Below are positions 57,804-64,000 of a DNA stretch of 64,000 nt, piece by piece. A program made the position numbers and the translations under genes. Source of the stretch: Terebella lapidaria. Taxonomy: Eukaryota > Annelida > Polychaeta > Terebellida > Terebellidae. Under the pieces are notes generated by a model that saw only the letters and a list, made by a program, of their open reading frames with translations, ran no database searches and was not told the origin of the DNA. Within the stretch, counting starts at the first letter, position 1. Each line of letters begins with the position of its first letter. The stretch lies in NCBI GenBank assembly GCA_949152475.1, contig OX424570.1, positions 20,022,694 to 20,086,693 of the forward strand, written 5' to 3'.

Positions 57804-59078
57804 CTAAAGTCGGCGCATAATTTATTGGCGCGAACCTATTTCGTCATATCTCAGAGTGTACTGACTTGTATTATTTGAAATTTATGTAAAGTGAAAAGCA
57901 CTATGACCATTATGAAACAATTGCTGTTTTTCTGTCGAGTGCGTTTCTCGTCGGTATATTTAGGAAAACATATTTCCTTATGGGGTTTTAACATGGCAAT
58001 TCTGGCTTGCCATTTTGATGCTGTATGGGATCGAGACAAATCAATGGAACAGCCGACCTGAATGTGGGCCATCTCAAAGAAAATACAATGGTTACAAATG
58101 AAAGTTTGTCTTATTACTCGTGCTTGAAAATATTTTGTATTCAAGACATCACAGTCACATAATATCCACGGGAGTTATTCAGGCCGAATCTGATCATACA
58201 TCTAACAGTTACTGAAAGATAACTTCGTGTTACGTTCGTATTTATTATATTTACATACATGTACATATAGGGTATATAGGGTATGTGTATTTTGGCTCAT
58301 CTGCCAAGGAATATAGGTCTATGAGCGGTACGTTAAAATTTATTATGATCAATATCATGATCACATTATTATGATCAATATTTTGTTTGATTGATCAACA
58401 GCGCAATCCAGCACATTTTTTACTGAAATCAGGCATGACATCTTTGAGACAATCCCTTAACCAACACTAGGCTGAGCTATATTATAATTTGACTCAGAGC
58501 CAGACCAAGGCGAGCATCGTCAAGGCACGATACAAAGTTAGTCAAAAATTAGACACCCCAAATCCTCAATTCATATATTGCTGAATATTGATTATATTCA
58601 TTTGCTTAGCTATAACATTGTACTGCAATCAAACATAGTTTTATGTCCTATTCTACCTGTTACATATAGTTTTTCACGCAAATATACAATAATACTCTCG
58701 GCCAATCCGGGACATCAAACTGTGACCACTCTCCGTTTTTGAACAGCATAACGGCATCACATGTTATTTGTCGGACTGATGCACACCACTGGTCAGACCA
58801 ATGATTTTTCTTTGCACTAATGAGCTGTTGCATTGGTATTCACCACTGTTTTGACGGTATGCGTTCCCGCTCGTTGTTGCAATGGTGAAATTCCATTTAG
58901 AATCGTATTTATTGAAATAGTAATCTTCTGTGTGAAAAACAAATTTCGAATTCACGTCAGCAACTTTGGTCACAGGCTTGTTCAAACGTTGCCCGAAATT
59001 CATATAATACAAGTCAGTATAATCCGAGATTTCATGACATATGTTTGCGCCAATAAATTAATTATGCGCCGACTTTAG
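57804..59078. mobile_element. Inverted-repeat element nested in Harbinger intron
   Basis: CTAAAGTCGGCGCATAAT at 57804 and its complement ending 59078 begin arms of about 80 bp that continue through TTTATTGGCGC and TACTGACTTGTATTAT. AA lies outside both ends. No coding region recognised in the 1.1-kb interior. Confidence 0.65.
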
Positions 59079-59399
59079 AATGGAAATTTTCATTTACGAA
59101 AAACATTGGCAGATATAAGCCACCGTATTGGACGCGGATACATCTGGAGATGGACCGACGACCCATGCCCCAACTACCTGCCGTATCTTGACTGTAGTTA
59201 TGGCAACGAGATAAATGTGACGTCCTAGCACGCTCATAAGTCTCGTGACGTTCTAATGGTATACATCGCTCATGATTGTATTACAAGTATGGTAATGTTT
59301 ATTATAATGATATGTACCTCCGCAGCCGCAAGTAACGTTAGGCCTACTTGTAAGGTGGTTGTTGGTTAGGACATTCCAGCCAGGTCAAGGAATTATCAA

Positions 59400-59970
59400 T
59401 AAACGTATCTGTACAAGTTGTCGATACACGTAGGTTTATATAAACTGGAAGCAACACCTGCCACCCTAGGATAGGCCCCACACCCTCCCCGAAAGTGGCA
59501 TGCAGTCCCGTTGGTTGAACGGACCCGACGGCTGTATGTAATCGGGCCCGTCCTTAGGGGGGTGAGGGGGTGTTCGGTCGAATGAACCCCCCTTTTCGGC
59601 ACACATTTCCTCATACATACTCGAACCCCCACGAATCCCCCTGAAAATAACTGATTTATTGGTGTGTTTTGTTCCTGGTTTCCCCTGGAATATATATTTT
59701 TTGTGATAATGTACATGACGACATATATAATACCGATTCTATATAGGTGGTCCTCCATGCAGACACCACGTCCGATTGATGGTAAATTTATCAAAAAATA
59801 AATGCTTCTGTCGTTTTAATTATAAAGTATTAAATCAAGTTTTTACAAAACACAGGATAGGACATATCGGGTGAAGGGGTGGGGAAGGGGAGGTGGGGGG
59901 GGGGGGGGGGGTAATTGAGTCAATGGGAATTCATTGTACTCATTAACAACTAGATTCTGAGCATACTTAC
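59400..59970. other. MADF intron 1, no gene
   Basis: A G/C-run patch at 59540-59590 resembles the ends of the 41311-42973 element (CCTTAGGGGGGTGAGG); poly-G at 59890-59911. No exon. Confidence 0.35.
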
Positions 59971-60121
59971 CGCTGACACCGAGGGCCTTCCCAATTGAAT
60001 CCCAGGTGTTTCGCACGAGCTGGGAGTCCTTATATTCTGCATGCTTCGGATTATATAAGTACTCTTTACTTCTCACAAGTTCAATTAAGAGCTCATAATT
60101 AAAATCTTTTTTGGCCTTCAT
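59971..60121 (-). CDS. MADF/BESS protein, exon 1
   Basis: MKAKKDFNYELLIELVRSKE, then YNPKHAEYKDSQLVRNTWDS and IGKALGVSG: the first two helices of a MADF (Myb/SANT-like) domain. Donor GTAAGTAT in phase 1. The ATG lies 364 bp inside the right end of the transposon. Confidence 0.8.
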
Positions 60122-60413
60122 ATTCTGTCACTTGATCACTAGACTACTAGTTATGTTTGACAATATGGCACCGACGGTTCGGTTTGAATTTAAATAGGCC
60201 TATAGGTGGCCTACCGTAGGCCTAAGAGTCGAAGTACATGCACCGTGCACATGTTATGCATCTCACGTGCGTTCTAAAGCACGTGATTTTTTATCCGGAT
60301 GGGTGTCCGCATCCGGAAAAGTCGGTCCTAGACCGAATTTTCCGGACGACAGTGCGGATGCGGATGCGGATGCGGAGAGGTGTGCTCACTGTCTCTCAAA
60401 TAAGCCAGAGCGA

Positions 60414-60485
60414 ATTTAACTGATGACGGATGCGGATACGGATGCGGATGCGGATGGTGAAAATCGGACAGGTGTGTGCCCGCCT
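60414..60485. repeat. Harbinger right terminal inverted repeat
   Basis: Reverse complement of the left repeat with only two or three differences. Inside it are GCGGAT repeats and a palindrome of GTCCGGA(A/T)AA type at 60290-60350. Confidence 0.9.
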
Positions 60486-60984
60486 TAAGTCGCTTTGCTG
60501 AAAACCTCGTTTGGGATGTTTTTCCAACCAAAAATACCCACCTAACATCAATTTTCTCAGATTGTGTTGTTGTTTTTTGCAGGCTTCTTCCTCTAACTCC
60601 GCTACAGGAATACTGTGCCCACGTTGACGAATGTGTGTTTTGTCTCATGGTCTTGTTTTTATTTTTGGAGAATTTCGCCGAATTTTAGTTATGACCATAA
60701 ACTATGACATATGACCCTTTTCGAAATACCCCAAAAAAGTACTTTCATCATTGTCTTCATTTCCGTTATACCCAAGGTCAGAAAATGAGCCCCTTTTTGC
60801 ACTCTTAACATGATTTAAAATTGGAACCATTTTTTTAATTCAGCCTAAATTGTAGCATTTTGTTCATCAAAGTATCAACTGAATGACAATTACTCAGAAA
60901 ATCAAGCACTGAACACACTGGATAGACGGTATCGGCTTGCCGACATTGCAGGTTTACCGCAGTATCCAAACAATTATCAATGAC

Positions 60985-61070
60985 GCCATGAGACTGTGTA
61001 GAAATGTATGTATCAACCTATTACCGATGATTACCAGATTTTGATGATGCCAATAAAAACATGAAATCTG
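60985..61070. repeat. Reversed fragment of the ankyrin-array intron
   Basis: AATGTATGTATCAACCTATT, ACCGATGATTACCAGA and TTTTGATGATGCCAATAAA match the reverse complement of the array intron block (for example 15170-15235). No exon lies beside it. Confidence 0.6.
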
Positions 61071-61079
61071 AAGCCACAC

Positions 61080-61200
61080 TGGTGTCTTCAGGGGCAGACA
61101 GTGTGTAATTATATTTGTTCCTACTGTACACCAAATGGAATGGAATGTACAATTGGCCAACAACTTATCAAGACAATTTAGAATTCTGAAACAAACCCCG
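61080..61200. repeat. Dispersed repeat shared with 63660-63830
   Basis: ACACTGGTGTCTTCAGGGGC and CAACAACTTATCAAGACAAT correspond to ACACTGGTGTCATTACAG and CAACAACCGATCAAACAATT near 63730-63815. Confidence 0.5.
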
Positions 61201-61803
61201 TGGAATAGGTGTATGACAAGTACATGGGTACCCAATCACGAGCCAAATGGCTACGGAGTTGATGGTATCCTCGGCAGCGACACCGGCTCAGTGGTAGGAA
61301 TGTATATATCAACTAGTGTATGTATCAGCTAGTCTACCTGCTAGTGTAGAATTCACTAGCGGCTTAAGGCATACTACAAGTATTCCAGTTACATCCATTT
61401 CCTGTATTAAACCTACCTTACGATGGACAATGTACAGGGTTTCCTGCGATACTTGGGGCTTAGCGTAAAAGCCCACAAATGCCCCCACCAATGTGCCTCA
61501 CAAAAAATGCACATTTCATATGGGATCGGCAGATTCATTTTTTTATACAGTTTGTTGAAAATTACTTAATATATTGATCCACCACTACCCGTGTACCAAT
61601 TCTCACAGGACATTTTTACTGTGCGAATATATCACTTACATTTCACTTTCACATCGTCTATTCACACACATACTATTCTGGCGATTTCGCCCAAAGATCG
61701 CGATAGGAGTTTGGTTGTTAATACTATTCTTGTGTTCGAAGCTCGTGTGTTGCTAAGGCAAGGCACCGTCCTTCTCTCTATCCATTATTATTAAAACAAT
61801 GGT

Positions 61804-61895
61804 CTTACGTCATCCCTTGCTCTCGTGAGCTGGTAGTATAAATACTGCCAGTCCGTCTTGTTTTACTCGGAGTTGTCTCAGAGCTAGCAAGGTGA
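61804..61895 (+). promoter_or_regulatory. Promoter-like patch
   Basis: TTACGTCAT (CRE-like) near 61805, TATAAATA at 61837-61844, then 45 bp to a GC-richer segment with AGCTAGCAAG|GTGAGA near 61884, which looks like a first-exon donor. It could be a gene promoter reading rightward or a solo LTR; flanks do not decide it. Confidence 0.35.
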
Positions 61896-61899
61896 GAGC

Positions 61900-64000
61900 A
61901 CGACGGAGGGCTCGGCCCAGAGCTCCACGTCCCCTTTTACCGCATAAAGTGGACTCGTAAGGGCCCCGGGGGCAATTCTCAATTGGGGGCCCAGAAGGAA
62001 GGTTACGTAGGTCCGCATGGGCTAGCGGCTTCTCGCCCTGGGATGGTGTGACACAGGCTCTGGCAGACCGTCGGGCTGTCCGGGGTTCCATCCTCGTAGC
62101 CGTGCCGTCGGCGAGACTGGCCGGCAACACGGGCTGCATTACCATATCTAATGTATAATGTATTTTGTATGCCTATGATATGATGTATGACGGTCGGATT
62201 CGTCCGGACGAACTGTTACCTGGTTATAGTTTCAGCGATCACGACGCCCGCCGTGACCGTGTCACAGCGCGGGGCGCATGCGCCATGGGTAGCGGGCATC
62301 AGACGTTACACTATACACTACTCATTATACATTACCGATATTGACGAAGCGTATCCTCACCGTGACCACGCGGAAGCCACGTATCTTTGTTCACTTACAT
62401 AATCGTGTTACCTATTCATGCTAATTTGATCAGTAATTGGGGCCGTTCTGAGCAAGCACGGATGAATCGTTTTGGGGCAATTCATTTCGAGCACAGAACA
62501 TTATTTTTAAACAAATTTCTGTGAGAATATAATTCTGAACACAAAATAAAGATACAGCAGAATAAATAAATTCAGGCAAACCTAAAAGTGGTTCTAATTT
62601 TAATTGGAATAGTATAAATGGTTCGTCAGTCATATAACCTGATAACCAACAACAAAATGCAAATAATCATAGGCTTTAGATCTCGAGCACATCAAAAGCA
62701 CCACAACAGCTGAGTGTATTCTACCTTTAAAAAAGCATACAATAATAATAACATAAATGAAAAAATAAAGATATGATCCCAATTTATTTGTTATATTTCG
62801 ATTAAAAAATAATTCATAAAATAATTCGTGAAAATTAATTTTCAACTCGATGAATCAGATACACCTGCTAAAATGATATTGAACCACCATAAAATATTCC
62901 ATAAATATTGAACCACCATGAAAAAAAACCCCATAAATATTGGAAACTATGAGGAATATCTCCATCTGATATATCATGATATAGCCTAACATGCCTACTG
63001 GGCAAGTTGGAAGACCGTTCGGTATATATGACATGTTGGTTATGCAACCCAGGAGGGAACATTTTGTCATAGGTTACGTAAAAATTACGGTAAATGTAGC
63101 CGTGGCTTCGCAGACGAATCGTTGCGTTTATTTTTCATCGCCGAAGGAAGGCCACACTCAAGCTTACATGTGATGCATACACGAATAGCTGCACAGAAAA
63201 TTGTGTGTTTCATAATACACCGCATTGCGGTAAAATTTGTTTTGCATTCTGGGAAGGTGAATTTCCATCGGCTGTGCCATTTTGGACGTTTTCTGAGCCT
63301 TTTACGTAAATTTCTCAAACCCAATACATCGATTCATGCATTATCATGATTATATATCTGTGATTATATATCTTTTATGTCAAAAAAAAATCCTCATTCG
63401 AAGAGATGTCTAAACGTTTGGCATAATACCTCTGAAAAAGTTAGCACAAAGGCCTGTAGATAGTTTGGCGCTTCCGGCCACCGTTCTAATGTCAAAAAAT
63501 GTAAGGCGACGAAAAATGAAACTTTTTGATCCTGAGGATCAACTGTGAACTTCGTGAAGGTGAAGACTGTAAACACTGTGACGTCAAGTTTCCATAATCA
63601 TTGCTGATAATGTTTTATGTTTATATGTATCATCGCCAACACCACTAGATTTCGACATGACAATAAAAAAAACTTGAAACATCATTGACATAGAAACCAC
63701 GCTCGGTCAAACATTTGAATCCAAAACACACTGGTGTCATTACAGACAAACAGTGCACGTATACTGCACACATTATGGAATTAGTATTGAACTGCCCAAC
63801 AACCGATCAAACAATTTGGATCAACATGGAAACAATATCCAAGTATAAAGTATAGTATCCGAGTAAACAAAATCGAGTCCATTATCCAATCTCAAAGTCC
63901 GGTGTCAGGCAAAATCCGTTTCGTCCACCAAATGGCAATCCGAAGCTCGTCTCTGTAGTAACCGATTCTCTGGTCCCCTGAATCAGGGGACAGTGTCAAT
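61900..64000. other. No gene recognised
   Basis: GC-richer to about 62300, then AT-rich. Only short frames with no recognisable domain; the repeat shared with 61080-61200 lies at about 63660-63830. Confidence 0.35.

Larger units (their letters stand above)
52629..60485. mobile_element. Complete PIF/Harbinger DNA transposon
   Basis: 7857 bp with 72-bp terminal inverted repeats starting AGGCGGG(A/C)ACACACCTG and direct TAA duplications at 52626-52628 and 60486-60488, the 3-bp TWA target of this superfamily. It carries the two canonical genes: a DDE transposase on + and a MADF/BESS DNA-binding protein on -. Several younger elements are nested in the introns. Confidence 0.9.

Overview
The window looks like nuclear DNA of an invertebrate animal. 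It has phase-matched introns with GT-AG borders, a metazoan cGAS/Mab-21-like gene with ankyrin exons, CpG decay, a PIF/Harbinger transposon, non-LTR and Ty3/Gypsy remnants and many small inverted-repeat elements. The arrays of AGGTCA-rich tandem repeats are reminiscent of marine invertebrates, but I cannot fix the phylum from sequence alone. No bacterial features, rRNA or tRNA were seen.

The dominant object is one minus-strand gene covering about the left half (about 30.9 kb down to 2.28 kb, possibly starting at 45.3 kb). Its first core exon (29486-30871) encodes a cGAS-like nucleotidyltransferase (Mab-21 fold) with the G-S / E-x-D / D catalytic signature intact. A 100-nt linker exon follows, then four 198-nt exons of two 33-residue ankyrin repeats each (27.8-28.9 kb). 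Next comes an array of 31 intact 189-nt exons, each encoding 33+30 residues of ankyrin repeat (4.5-24.0 kb), and a terminal exon with the stop codon (2284-2444). Every ankyrin exon begins and ends in phase 1, so any subset can be spliced in frame. With all exons included the product is 2765 aa with about 70 ankyrin repeats. A SAM-domain exon at 44857-45331 has a phase-1 donor that fits an open acceptor at the cGAS-like exon, so the full architecture may be SAM - cGAS-like - ankyrin array (2937 aa).

The array evolves by tandem duplication of about 435-bp exon-intron units, partly as A/B dimers of about 918 bp. It includes one inverted duplication (19259-20062) that places two exon copies on the opposite strand, and its introns have received transposons (11067-13723; about 8.7-9.66 kb).

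From 31 to 45 kb lies a nested repeat zone: a decayed Gypsy fragment, an inverted-repeat element split by a 5'-truncated LINE, a family of roughly 125-bp palindromic elements, AGGTCA-rich repeats, an element with TSD ACGAG and another with long inverted ends. From 46 to 52 kb there are LINE scraps and a tandem-repeat-loaded hairpin element.

From 52629 to 60485 is a complete PIF/Harbinger element with 72-bp terminal inverted repeats and TAA target duplications. It carries a DDE transposase on + and a MADF/BESS DNA-binding partner on -, with exons of each gene lying inside introns of the other. The transposase splice donor appears mutated. The last 3.5 kb has no convincing gene; it holds a promoter-like patch near 61.8 kb and a reversed fragment of the ankyrin-array intron near 61.0 kb.
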